Source: Lachnoclostridium sp. An118
GTDB lineage: Bacteria; Bacillota; Clostridia; Lachnospirales; Lachnospiraceae
Reading direction: 5' to 3'
DNA: 54,939 nt
Assembly (NCBI RefSeq): GCF_002160985.1
Contig: NZ_NFLQ01000020.1
Span: 1 to 54,939 of the forward strand
Part shown: positions 44,877 to 52,375 of the stretch, piece after piece
Position numbering within the stretch: position 1 is the first letter of the stretch
Layout of the letters: each line of letters starts with the position of its first letter
Position numbers and translations under genes: made by a program
Notes under the pieces: generated by a model
What the model was told of the DNA's origin: nothing
What the model saw: only the letters and a program-made list of their open reading frames with translations
Database searches by the model: none

Positions 44877-47534
44877 ATGAAAAAAGAAAAATATAACGTC
44901 ACCGGTATGACCTGCGCAGCCTGCCAGGCCAATGTAACCCGGTGTGTACAGAAGCTGGATGGGGTGGAGGAAGTCAATGTCAACCTCCTGTCAGGCCAGA
45001 TGACAGTAGATTACGATGAGACGAAGCTGGACAGCGCCGCCATCGCCCAGGCGGTGGAGGGGATAGGCTACGGAGCCTCCCCCGCGGACGCCGTGCCTGA
45101 CGCAAAAGGAGGAGGCTTCCGCAGTGAGTGGGAAGTCCGCCAGAGCAGAGCCCGGGAGGAGCAGCATAGCATGAAGGTGCGCCTTGTGGCCTCCATCGCC
45201 CTGTTGCTCCCCCTGATGTATGTGGCCATGGGCTCCATGATGGGCCTGCCTGTGCCGGGGATCCTGACCGGCATGGAGAACGCCATGATCTCAGCCCTGA
45301 CGCAGCTCATCCTGACCGTGCCCATCCTGGTGCTGAACCGTAAATTTTACAAGGTGGGACTGAAAGCTCTGGTAAAGCGGGCCCCCAATATGGACTCCCT
45401 GGTGGCCATCGGGTCCGGGGCTTCTCTTGTATACGGCCTCTTTGCCATGTACCGCATGGCCTGGGGATTCGGACACCAGGACATGGCGGTGGTCCACGAG
45501 TATGCCCATGCTCTGTACTTTGAGTCCTCCGCTATGATCCTGACCCTTGTGACAGTGGGAAAATATCTGGAGGCAAGGTCCAGGTCAAAGACCTCCGACG
45601 CTCTCGGGAAGCTGGTGGACCTGGCCCCCAAGACGGCGGTTATCATCAAAAACGGCCAGGAAATGACCGTGCCTGCCGAGCAGGTGGCGGCCGGAGATAT
45701 TGTGGTCATCCGGCCGGGAGAAAGCATCCCGGTGGACGGCGTTGTGACAGAGGGAGCCGGCTATGTGGACCAGGCTGCCATCACCGGTGAGAGTATCCCG
45801 GTGGAAAAGATGCCCGGGGACACAGTCATCTCGGCCACCATCAACAAGAACGGCACCTTCCGCTTCCGGGCGTCCAAGGTGGGGGAGGACACCACCCTCT
45901 CCCAGATCATCCGGCTTGTGGATGAGGCGGGAAACTCAAAGGCGCCCATCGCCAGGCTGGCGGACAAGGTCAGCGGCATCTTCGTGCCGGTGGTCATCGG
46001 CATCGCCATCCTGACAGCCATCGTGTGGATCGTGGCGGGACAGGATTTTGAATTTGCCCTGTCCAATGCCATTGCAGTGCTCGTCATCTCCTGCCCCTGC
46101 GCGCTGGGACTTGCCACCCCGGTGGCTATCATGGTGGGTACCGGAAAGGCGGCGGAGTACGGCATCCTCATCAAGTCGGCGGAGAGCCTGGAAAATCTCC
46201 ACTCCATCGACACAGTTATCCTGGATAAGACCGGCACCATCACTTCCGGCCACCCGGAGGTGACAGACATAGAGGTCCTGGACCCCTCCATGAGCCCGGA
46301 GGAGTTCCTGGCCCAGGCGGCTGCCCTGGAGGCGGGGAGTGAACATCCCCTGGCCCAGGCGGTGGTGGAGAAGGCGAAGGGAGACGGAGACGGTGTATCC
46401 TCAGTTCAGGCAGAGGATTTCCAGGCCCGGACGGGGCGGGGCGTGTCAGCCCGGATTTCCGGAAAGACCTGGCTGGCCGGCAACCTGGCCTTTATGGAAG
46501 AAGAAAAGGCAATGGGACCTGAGCAGGAGACGGCTTTGGTGAGGGAGAAGATGGGGCAGTATGCCTCCCAGGGGAAAACGCCGCTCCTCTTTGTGCGGGA
46601 CGGACAGGCCGCGGGTATCATCGCGGTGGCTGACACGGTCCGGGAAACAAGCCGGGCGGCCATCCGGAAATTTAAAGAGATGGGCCTTACCGTGGTCATG
46701 CTGACAGGTGACAACAAAGTGACGGCAGAGGCTATCCGAAAGGAGCTGGACATTGCGGAGGCGGTGTCCGACGTGCTTCCTACAGAGAAGGAGGCCTGCG
46801 TCCGCTCCTGGCAGGAAAAGGGGCATAAGGTGGCCATGGTGGGAGACGGTATCAACGACGCCCCGGCCCTCACAAGGGCGGATATTGGCATTGCCATCGG
46901 AGCCGGCACGGACATTGCCATTGACTCGGCAGACGTGGTGCTGATGAAGGACTCCTTACAGGATGTGGTGACAGCCATTGAGCTGAGCAGAGCTGTCGTG
47001 AGGAACATTCACATGAACCTGTTCTGGGCATTTTTCTACAACATCCTCGGCATCCCGGTGGCGGCGGGAGCCCTGTTCCCGGCCTTTGGCCTGCGCTTAA
47101 GCCCTATGATCGGCTCCGCGGCCATGAGTCTTTCCTCCGTGTGCGTGGTGACCAACGCGCTGCGGCTGCGGTTCTTCAAGCCGGCCCTGGGAGACCAGGC
47201 AGACGGGCCGGAGAAAGCGGAGAAAGACGCAGAGAAAACAGACTCTATGACAGAGAACATTCCGGGAGACTCCGGTGTGGATAGAAAAGAAGAGCAAGAA
47301 GAGAAAGGAATGGTAACGATGAAAAAGACACTGGTAGTAGAAGGCATGATGTGTGAGCACTGCAAGATGCACGTGGAGAAGGCCCTGGCGGGCGTGGCAG
47401 GTGTGGACAGCGCCCAGGTGGACCTGGAGAAGAAGACAGCCACTGTCTCCATGGCAGAGGACGTGGCTGACCAGGTGCTGATGGACGCGGTGAAGGAAGC
47501 CGGATATGAGCCGGTGAGCTGCACAGCCCAGTAG
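44877..47534 (+). CDS. copA: copper-exporting P-type ATPase with N- and C-terminal metal-binding domains
   Basis: P1B-type ATPase that pumps Cu(I) out of the cell. An N-terminal HMA domain has GMTCAACQ. Eight membrane segments are predicted, with the ion-path motif SCPCALG in the sixth. The phosphorylation loop is DKTGTIT, the actuator has TGE, and the hinge is GDGINDAPAL. After the last membrane segment there is an acidic and basic linker of about 45 residues and then a second HMA domain at the C-terminus (GMMCEHCKMHVEKAL), an uncommon place. An internal ATG at 47319 has its own Shine-Dalgarno and could make this domain alone. ATG at 44877 is preferred; GTG at 44865 is an alternative. Length is 885. 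Confidence 0.95.
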   Translation: MKKEKYNVTGMTCAACQANVTRCVQKLDGVEEVNVNLLSGQMTVDYDETKLDSAAIAQAVEGIGYGASPADAVPDAKGGGFRSEWEVRQSRAREEQHSMKVRLVASIALLLPLMYVAMGSMMGLPVPGILTGMENAMISALTQLILTVPILVLNRKFYKVGLKALVKRAPNMDSLVAIGSGASLVYGLFAMYRMAWGFGHQDMAVVHEYAHALYFESSAMILTLVTVGKYLEARSRSKTSDALGKLVDLAPKTAVIIKNGQEMTVPAEQVAAGDIVVIRPGESIPVDGVVTEGAGYVDQAAITGESIPVEKMPGDTVISATINKNGTFRFRASKVGEDTTLSQIIRLVDEAGNSKAPIARLADKVSGIFVPVVIGIAILTAIVWIVAGQDFEFALSNAIAVLVISCPCALGLATPVAIMVGTGKAAEYGILIKSAESLENLHSIDTVILDKTGTITSGHPEVTDIEVLDPSMSPEEFLAQAAALEAGSEHPLAQAVVEKAKGDGDGVSSVQAEDFQARTGRGVSARISGKTWLAGNLAFMEEEKAMGPEQETALVREKMGQYASQGKTPLLFVRDGQAAGIIAVADTVRETSRAAIRKFKEMGLTVVMLTGDNKVTAEAIRKELDIAEAVSDVLPTEKEACVRSWQEKGHKVAMVGDGINDAPALTRADIGIAIGAGTDIAIDSADVVLMKDSLQDVVTAIELSRAVVRNIHMNLFWAFFYNILGIPVAAGALFPAFGLRLSPMIGSAAMSLSSVCVVTNALRLRFFKPALGDQADGPEKAEKDAEKTDSMTENIPGDSGVDRKEEQEEKGMVTMKKTLVVEGMMCEHCKMHVEKALAGVAGVDSAQVDLEKKTATVSMAEDVADQVLMDAVKEAGYEPVSCTAQ

Positions 47535-47611
47535 AGGAAGTATTTTATGAATTGCGCCTCCCTTTTGGATGTAGTAGAATGGAACTATATCCGGAAGGGA
47601 GGCGTTTTGTC

Positions 47612-49294
47612 ATGACATGGAGCCCGCTGCCTGTCGGGGTGGATGATTTTGAAAAGCTGAGAAAAGAACAGTATTACTATATCGATAAAACTCTTTTTAT
47701 AAAGGATTTGCTGGACATGAAGGGAGAGGTCAATCTCTTTACCCGTCCGAGGCGCTTTGGGAAGACGCTGAACATGAGTATGCTGCGGTGTTTCTTTGAA
47801 AAGGATATGCCGGGGCAGGCAGAGCTGTTCCGCGGCCTTCAGATCATGGAGGCGGGGGAGCGCTACCTGGCTTTCATGGGGAGATATCCGGTCATCAGCC
47901 TTTCGCTTAAATCCATGAAGCAGCCGTCCTGTGAGCTGTCCTTTGAGATGCTGAAAAAGGAAGTGGGCAGCGAGTTTGCCAGACACTGGCGGCAGGTGGA
48001 GGAGAGCGGAAAGCTGACACAGGCTCAGAAGGAGAGATACCTTCGCATAAGGGATTTGAGAGGGGTGGAGAGCGATTATGCAGACGCCCTTAAATTCCTC
48101 TCAGAGTGTCTGCGCATTTCAGAGGGTGAGAGGACGGTCATTCTCATAGATGAGTACGACGTGCCTCTGGAAAATGCCTATTTTGCCGGATTTTACGAGA
48201 AAATGACCGGCATTATACGCTCCCTGTTCGAGTCGGCCCTGAAGACCAATGACAATCTGGCGTTTGCCGTGGTGACGGGGTGCCTGAGGATCAGCCGGGA
48301 AAGCATTTTTACCGGGCTGAATAACCTGGAGATCAATTCTATCACGACGGCCCTCTACGGGGAAAACTTTGGCTTCACACAGCCGGAGGTGGAAGCGCTC
48401 TTGTCCTTCTATGGGCTGGAGGAAAATCGGGACACCGTGCAGCAGTGGTATGACGGCTACAAGTTTGGCAATGCGGAGGTGTATAATCCGTGGAGTGTGA
48501 TCAGCTATGTCAAGTCCTGCTGCGGGGACAGACAGGCTCTCCCCAGGCCCTACTGGTCCAACACCAGTTCCAACAGCATTGTGCGCTCCCTTGTGGAGAG
48601 GGCGGACCTCTCCGTCAAGCAGGAGATAGAGGCGCTGATAGAAGGGAAGACGATCACCAAGCCCATCCATGAGGATATCACCTATGAAGACATAGACTCT
48701 ACCCAGGAAAATCTGTGGAATTTTCTCTTTTTTACCGGTTACCTGAAGAAGATCAGCGAATACCAGGAGGGGGAAAATATCTACATTGAGATGGCCATTC
48801 CCAACAGGGAGGTCCGCTATATTTACAAGACGACAGTCCTGCGGTGGTTTGAGGAAAAGACAGATAAAAAAGAGCTGACGCCCCTCTATGAGAGCATCCT
48901 GGAGGGAGATACAGACAGGATGTCCCGGATCCTGTCCGAAAATCTGATGGAGACGATCAGCTTCTACGACTACCAGGAGAGCTATTACCATGGCTTCCTT
49001 GCGGGAATGCTGAAAAATATCGGAAGCTATATTGTCCTGTCCAACCGGGAGTCGGGAAATGGAAGGCCGGACATCCTGCTGAAGTATCCAAGCGTGAGAG
49101 GGAAGGCGGTCATATTGGAAATCAAGGTGGCCGACACCTTTTCCGGGCTTGAGGAAAAATGCGACGAGGCTCTCAGGCAGATCGAGGAGCAGGAGTATGA
49201 GGAGTCACTGCGCCAGGAGGGATACCAGGATATCCTGAAATACGGAGTGGCGTTCTACAGGAAGGAATGTATGGTAAAAAGGGCAGTAGAGTAA
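47612..49294 (+). CDS. AAA-ATPase-like protein with C-terminal PD-(D/E)XK nuclease domain
   Basis: A 560-residue protein of the AAA-ATPase-like/PD-(D/E)XK family common in gut anaerobes. The N-terminus has the family start (PVGVDDFEKLRKEQYYYIDKT), a variant P-loop RPRRFGKT and a Walker B-like VILIDEYDVPLENA. The last 110 residues carry the nuclease core: D in NGRPDILL and E-x-K in AVILEIKVAD. Function is not known; a defence or mobile-element role has been suggested for relatives. ATG at 47612 follows GGGAGG. It stands alone between copA and ferritin. Confidence 0.85.
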   Translation: MTWSPLPVGVDDFEKLRKEQYYYIDKTLFIKDLLDMKGEVNLFTRPRRFGKTLNMSMLRCFFEKDMPGQAELFRGLQIMEAGERYLAFMGRYPVISLSLKSMKQPSCELSFEMLKKEVGSEFARHWRQVEESGKLTQAQKERYLRIRDLRGVESDYADALKFLSECLRISEGERTVILIDEYDVPLENAYFAGFYEKMTGIIRSLFESALKTNDNLAFAVVTGCLRISRESIFTGLNNLEINSITTALYGENFGFTQPEVEALLSFYGLEENRDTVQQWYDGYKFGNAEVYNPWSVISYVKSCCGDRQALPRPYWSNTSSNSIVRSLVERADLSVKQEIEALIEGKTITKPIHEDITYEDIDSTQENLWNFLFFTGYLKKISEYQEGENIYIEMAIPNREVRYIYKTTVLRWFEEKTDKKELTPLYESILEGDTDRMSRILSENLMETISFYDYQESYYHGFLAGMLKNIGSYIVLSNRESGNGRPDILLKYPSVRGKAVILEIKVADTFSGLEEKCDEALRQIEEQEYEESLRQEGYQDILKYGVAFYRKECMVKRAVE

Positions 49295-49329
49295 GAGAAA
49301 GAACATAGCCCCGGCAGACAATAGAAAAT

Positions 49330-49372
49330 CAGACGGCGCAGACCCTTCCGGAAGGAAAGGCTGCGCCGTCTG
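49330..49372. terminator. bidirectional hairpin between the AAA-ATPase and ferritin genes
   Basis: CAGACGGCGCAG (49330-49341) pairs perfectly with CTGCGCCGTCTG (49361-49372). The loop holds a second palindrome, CCTTCCGGAAGG. No strong T-run follows, but the genes converge here. Confidence 0.6.
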
Positions 49373-49442
49373 TCATTCTATACGGCTTGTCTCTCATGTA
49401 TGCAGGTGCCGCCACTGGCTTGGGTTCCCGCCGCAGGACTTA

Positions 49443-49955
49443 TTACAGTACCAGTGAGGGAGCCGCGTAGGTGCGTCCGCCCAGCTCCTGGTCCAGCATA
49501 TAGAGGCTCTTGGCATCGTCCCCGAAGAGCTCCATCTTTTTGATCAGGTCGCTTGCATTTGTCTCCTCCTCGCCCTGCTCCTTGACGAACCAGTCCAGGA
49601 ACTGCATGGTGCGGAAGTCCTTCACCTCGTAGGCAGCCTCATAGATATTGTGGATGAGGCCGGTCACATACTGCTCGTGGGCGTATCCCGCCTTGAGAGC
49701 GTCCATTTTCTCCTTCAGCTCGGCGTCCGGCTTGTCGATGGCTTCCAGAGTGACGGGCACGTCATTGTTCTGCATATACTGGATGAAGAGCATGGCATGG
49801 TCCCTCTCCTCCTGAGCCTGCACATTGTACCAGTTGGCAAATCCGTCCAGCCCCAGCTCCTTATAGAAATTGGAAAAACTCAGGTACAGGTAGGCAGAAT
49901 AGAATTCCTTGTTTACCTGCTCGTTTAACAGCTTTGCAACTTTTTCGTTTAACAT
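49443..49955 (-). CDS. ftn: ferritin
   Basis: Non-heme ferritin storing iron as a ferric mineral in a 24-subunit shell. The four-helix bundle carries the ferroxidase ligands in NKEFYSAYLYLSFSNF, ERDHAMLFIQYM and EQGEEETNA. Length is 170 residues. ATG at 49955 follows AAGGAGATG; the frame also opens at 49982 but without a good Shine-Dalgarno. It has its own promoter. Confidence 0.95.
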   Translation of the reverse strand: MLNEKVAKLLNEQVNKEFYSAYLYLSFSNFYKELGLDGFANWYNVQAQEERDHAMLFIQYMQNNDVPVTLEAIDKPDAELKEKMDALKAGYAHEQYVTGLIHNIYEAAYEVKDFRTMQFLDWFVKEQGEEETNASDLIKKMELFGDDAKSLYMLDQELGGRTYAAPSLVL

Positions 49956-50018
49956 GTAACGCATCTCCTTTTGTATCCGCATCTCCCGCAGGGGAAGCTG
50001 CTGTATTTTCCGCCTATA

Positions 50019-50047
50019 AGTATAGCTCTGTCAGTCGGAAAACTCAA
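50019..50047 (-). promoter_or_regulatory. ferritin promoter
   Basis: On the minus strand: TTGAGT (50047-50042), a 17-base spacer and TATACT (50024-50019). The leader is about 57 bases. No clear Fur box is visible in the region. Confidence 0.6.
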
Positions 50048-50200
50048 GCCCGGATATGCCTGTCTCCCGGGCATATTTTTGACATGCGCGCCTCTGATAC
50101 AGAGTGAAAAAGGCGGGGAAATATGGTATGATGACATGGACAGAAAACAGAAAAAGGAGTACAGGTCCAAGTATAAGACAGAGAGTATAGGAGAAAAGAT

Positions 50201-51403
50201 ATGAGTTTAGCATTAGCAGTACTGAAAAAGGGAGAAGGGCGCACGCTGAAGGCGGGAGGCGCCTGGATTTTTGACAATGAGATAGACAGCGTGACAGGAG
50301 CCTTTGAGAACGGGGATGTTGTGATGGTCCATGACTTTGACGGCTATCCCATGGGACGGGGCTTTATCAATATGCACTCCAAAATACGCATCCGGATGCT
50401 GACGAGAAACCCGGACCAGGAGATCGATGAGGAGTTTTTCCGGGAACGCCTGCGGGATGCCTGGGAGTACCGGAAAAAGACGGTGGACACAGGAAGCTGC
50501 CGGATCGTCTTCGGAGAGGCGGATTTCCTTCCGGGGCTGGTGGTGGACAAGTTTTCGGACGTGCTCGTCTTCCAGTGTCTGGCTCTTGGGATGGACAGGT
50601 ACAAGGAAAAGCTTCTCTTTATGCTGAAGGAGCTCCTGGCAGAGGACGGCGTTGAGGTCCGGGGCATCTACGAGAGGAGCGACGCAAAGGAGAGAGAAAA
50701 AGAGGGCATGAGGAAGACAAAGGGCTTTCTCGGTGAACCCTTTGACACCTTTGTCCATATTGAGGAGAATGGAGTCAAATACATCGTGGACGTAAAGGAC
50801 GGGCAGAAGACCGGATTTTTCCTGGATCAGAAATACAATCGGCTGGCCATCCAGAAGCTGTGCCGGGGCGCCCGGGTGCTGGACTGCTTCACCCACACAG
50901 GCTCCTTTGCCCTGAACGCGGGGGTCGCCGGGGCAAAGAGCGTCCTTGGTGTGGACGCCTCCGGCCTTGCGGTGGCCCAGGCCCGGGAGAACGCAGCCCT
51001 CAACGGGCTTTCAGACCGGGTGGAGTTCCGGGAGGCAGACGTGTTTGACCTGCTCCCCTCCCTGCTGGAGAAAGAGGAGCAGTACGATGTGGTGATCCTG
51101 GATCCGCCGGCCTTCACAAAGTCCAGGAATTCCATCAAAAATGCGGTGAAGGGCTACCGGGAGATCAACATCCGGGGCATGAAGCTGGTGAAGGAAGGTG
51201 GCTTTATGGCCACCTGCTCCTGCTCCCATTTTATGGATTTTGAGCTGTTCACAAAGACCATCCGGGAAGCGGCCAGAAGCGCCCATGTGCGCCTCAGGCA
51301 GGTGGAGTTCCGGACCCAGGCGCCGGACCACCCCATCCTGTGGGCGGCGGATGAGAGCTATTATCTGAAGTTTTATATTTTCCAGGTGTGTAAGGAAAAA
51401 TAG
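50201..51403 (+). CDS. class I SAM-dependent rRNA methyltransferase, RlmI-like
   Basis: A 400-residue RNA methyltransferase resembling RlmI, which makes m5C in 23S rRNA. An N-terminal PUA domain (LKKGEGRTLKAGGAWIFDNEID) is followed by the catalytic domain with the SAM-binding motif RVLDCFTHTGSFALNAG and ILDPPAF. The cysteines of CSCSHF late in the protein fit the catalytic region. AGGAGAAAAG precedes the ATG. It is the last gene of the GC-rich part; AT-rich DNA starts just after its terminator. Confidence 0.9.
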   Translation: MSLALAVLKKGEGRTLKAGGAWIFDNEIDSVTGAFENGDVVMVHDFDGYPMGRGFINMHSKIRIRMLTRNPDQEIDEEFFRERLRDAWEYRKKTVDTGSCRIVFGEADFLPGLVVDKFSDVLVFQCLALGMDRYKEKLLFMLKELLAEDGVEVRGIYERSDAKEREKEGMRKTKGFLGEPFDTFVHIEENGVKYIVDVKDGQKTGFFLDQKYNRLAIQKLCRGARVLDCFTHTGSFALNAGVAGAKSVLGVDASGLAVAQARENAALNGLSDRVEFREADVFDLLPSLLEKEEQYDVVILDPPAFTKSRNSIKNAVKGYREINIRGMKLVKEGGFMATCSCSHFMDFELFTKTIREAARSAHVRLRQVEFRTQAPDHPILWAADESYYLKFYIFQVCKEK

Positions 51404-51412
51404 AGAGAATGT

Positions 51413-51446
51413 GAAAAAGCGATAGGCATGAGCCTGTCGCTTTTTC
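51413..51446 (+). terminator. terminator after the rRNA methyltransferase gene
   Basis: GAAAAAGCGATAGGC (51413-51427) pairs with GCCTGTCGCTTTTTC (51432-51446) with one mismatched or wobble pair and a 4-base loop; the right arm ends with five T. Confidence 0.8.
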
Positions 51447-51596
51447 TGCAAAATAAATAATTAAAAACATTTTTCAACTCACGGGAGAAACCCCGACGCT
51501 ATAAAAATATCATATAGAAAAAAAGATTACAAGAAAAATCATTAATAATATAAAATAAATTTATGTTTTTAATTATTTAAAAATATTTATTTAATG

Positions 51597-51625
51597 TTGA
51601 TTTTGAAAAGACGATGTGATATTAT
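51597..51625 (+). promoter_or_regulatory. promoter of the DUF3892-like gene
   Basis: TTGATT (51597-51602), a 17-base spacer and TATTAT (51620-51625). The expected start near 51632 gives a leader of about 195 bases. Confidence 0.55.
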
Positions 51626-51637
51626 CGTAATAGAAAA

Positions 51638-51671
51638 CAAGTTCGAATGGATGGCGGTCCATTCGAACTTG
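51638..51671 (+). other. perfect 14-base-pair hairpin at the 5' end of the predicted leader
   Basis: CAAGTTCGAATGGA (51638-51651) and TCCATTCGAACTTG (51658-51671) around TGGCGG. It would lie within ten bases of the mRNA start. There is no T-run, so it is not a standard terminator; it may protect the 5' end or bind a regulator. Confidence 0.65.
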
Positions 51672-51685
51672 AAAAAGCTATTTCA

Positions 51686-51744
51686 AATCAGATGGACTGA
51701 CAGAAACAACTAACACCACTATTCTAGTTCATTCCATCTTGATT
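51686..51744 (+). other. second leader stem
   Basis: AATCAGATGGA (51686-51696) can pair with TCCATCTTGATT (51733-51744), 11 pairs with one bulged T. It follows the first hairpin, so most of the leader could be folded. Confidence 0.45.
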
Positions 51745-51826
51745 TGTCAAGCTTTCAAAATTTTCCAACGAGTTTTCAACTCACTATTCCTATTAACATT
51801 TTATTTAATCAAAGGAGGGCTTTATA

Positions 51827-52096
51827 ATGAAAGCTAGTAAAATCAAAATGAAATCAGGATGTAACAACTCTAAAGATCTTTGCGAGATCGATTCAATCTA
51901 TCTGGAAGAGATGGAAAGATTTATCTCAAAAGAGGATATCCATGATCATCTCGTGAAACACCCGAAAACAATTTATGTGAATATTTACCCTTATCCGTTT
52001 CTTCAGCCTGCTATCAGTATGCAGGGTGAGAAGTATGTTCGTTCTACACCGAATTCTACTCCGGACGATAATCTCCTTAAGCTTCCTCGTTGCTAG
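51827..52096 (+). CDS. small DUF3892-like protein
   Basis: An 89-residue protein without signal peptide or membrane segment. The C-terminal block YVRSTPNSTPDDNLLKLPRC resembles the end of DUF3892 proteins (Y-hydrophobic-R-S ... DNL--LP), small domains without known function; this is recognition by eye. The N-terminal part is basic with two cysteines (SGCNNSKDLC), followed by EMERFISKEDIHDHLVKHP. AAAGGAGGG precedes the ATG at good spacing, and AT-rich codon use differs from the core genes. It lies between the core genes and cas3. A role linked to CRISPR is unproven. Confidence 0.6.
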   Translation: MKASKIKMKSGCNNSKDLCEIDSIYLEEMERFISKEDIHDHLVKHPKTIYVNIYPYPFLQPAISMQGEKYVRSTPNSTPDDNLLKLPRC

Positions 52097-52143
52097 ACAG
52101 AAGTATATTATACCTGGATTTACGCCTAGCTTTAATCAGCTTC

Positions 52144-52172
52144 TTGTATGTGGATTTATAATGTGATAGAAT
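52144..52172 (+). promoter_or_regulatory. possible cas3 promoter
   Basis: TTGTAT (52144-52149), a 17-base spacer and TAGAAT (52167-52172). The leader to the cas3 start would be about 197 bases. Confidence 0.45.
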
Positions 52173-52310
52173 TATACAAAGTGCATAAAAAATATAAAAA
52201 TATACGAAATAAATATATAAAAAGCACAAAAATAAAAGTTCCTATGCAAGCATACAAGGCATCAAGTTGGCAGTAATGCAGGCATTGAGGATTAGACATT
52301 CAAGGCAGTC

Positions 52311-52342
52311 GTTAAATGGACATGTTCGCATGTCCATTTAGC
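52311..52342 (+). other. inverted repeat in the cas3 leader
   Basis: GTTAAATGGACATG (52311-52324) and CATGTCCATTTAGC (52329-52342) around TTCG; 13 Watson-Crick pairs and one T-G pair. It ends 33 bases before the cas3 start. An in-frame ATG at 52316 lies within it. It can be an RNA stem with a tetraloop or a DNA operator; a T-run is absent. Confidence 0.65.
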
Positions 52343-52375
52343 TGTTGGCTATGGAAGCAAACGGGGGTGATCATC

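Larger units (their letters stand above)
51471..51784. repeat. 12-base direct repeat in the AT-rich intergenic region
   Basis: TTTTCAACTCAC occurs at 51471-51482 and 51773-51784, 302 bases apart, bracketing the promoter and most of the leader of the following small gene. The 380 bases between 51447 and 51826 otherwise hold only the promoter and hairpins listed next. The copies may be chance in AT-rich DNA or the trace of an insertion. Confidence 0.4.

Noticed and set aside
51638-52342. The inverted repeats near cas3 as a CRISPR array
   Set aside because: Each dyad occurs once. There is no series of identical repeats with regular spacers, so no array is present in the window.
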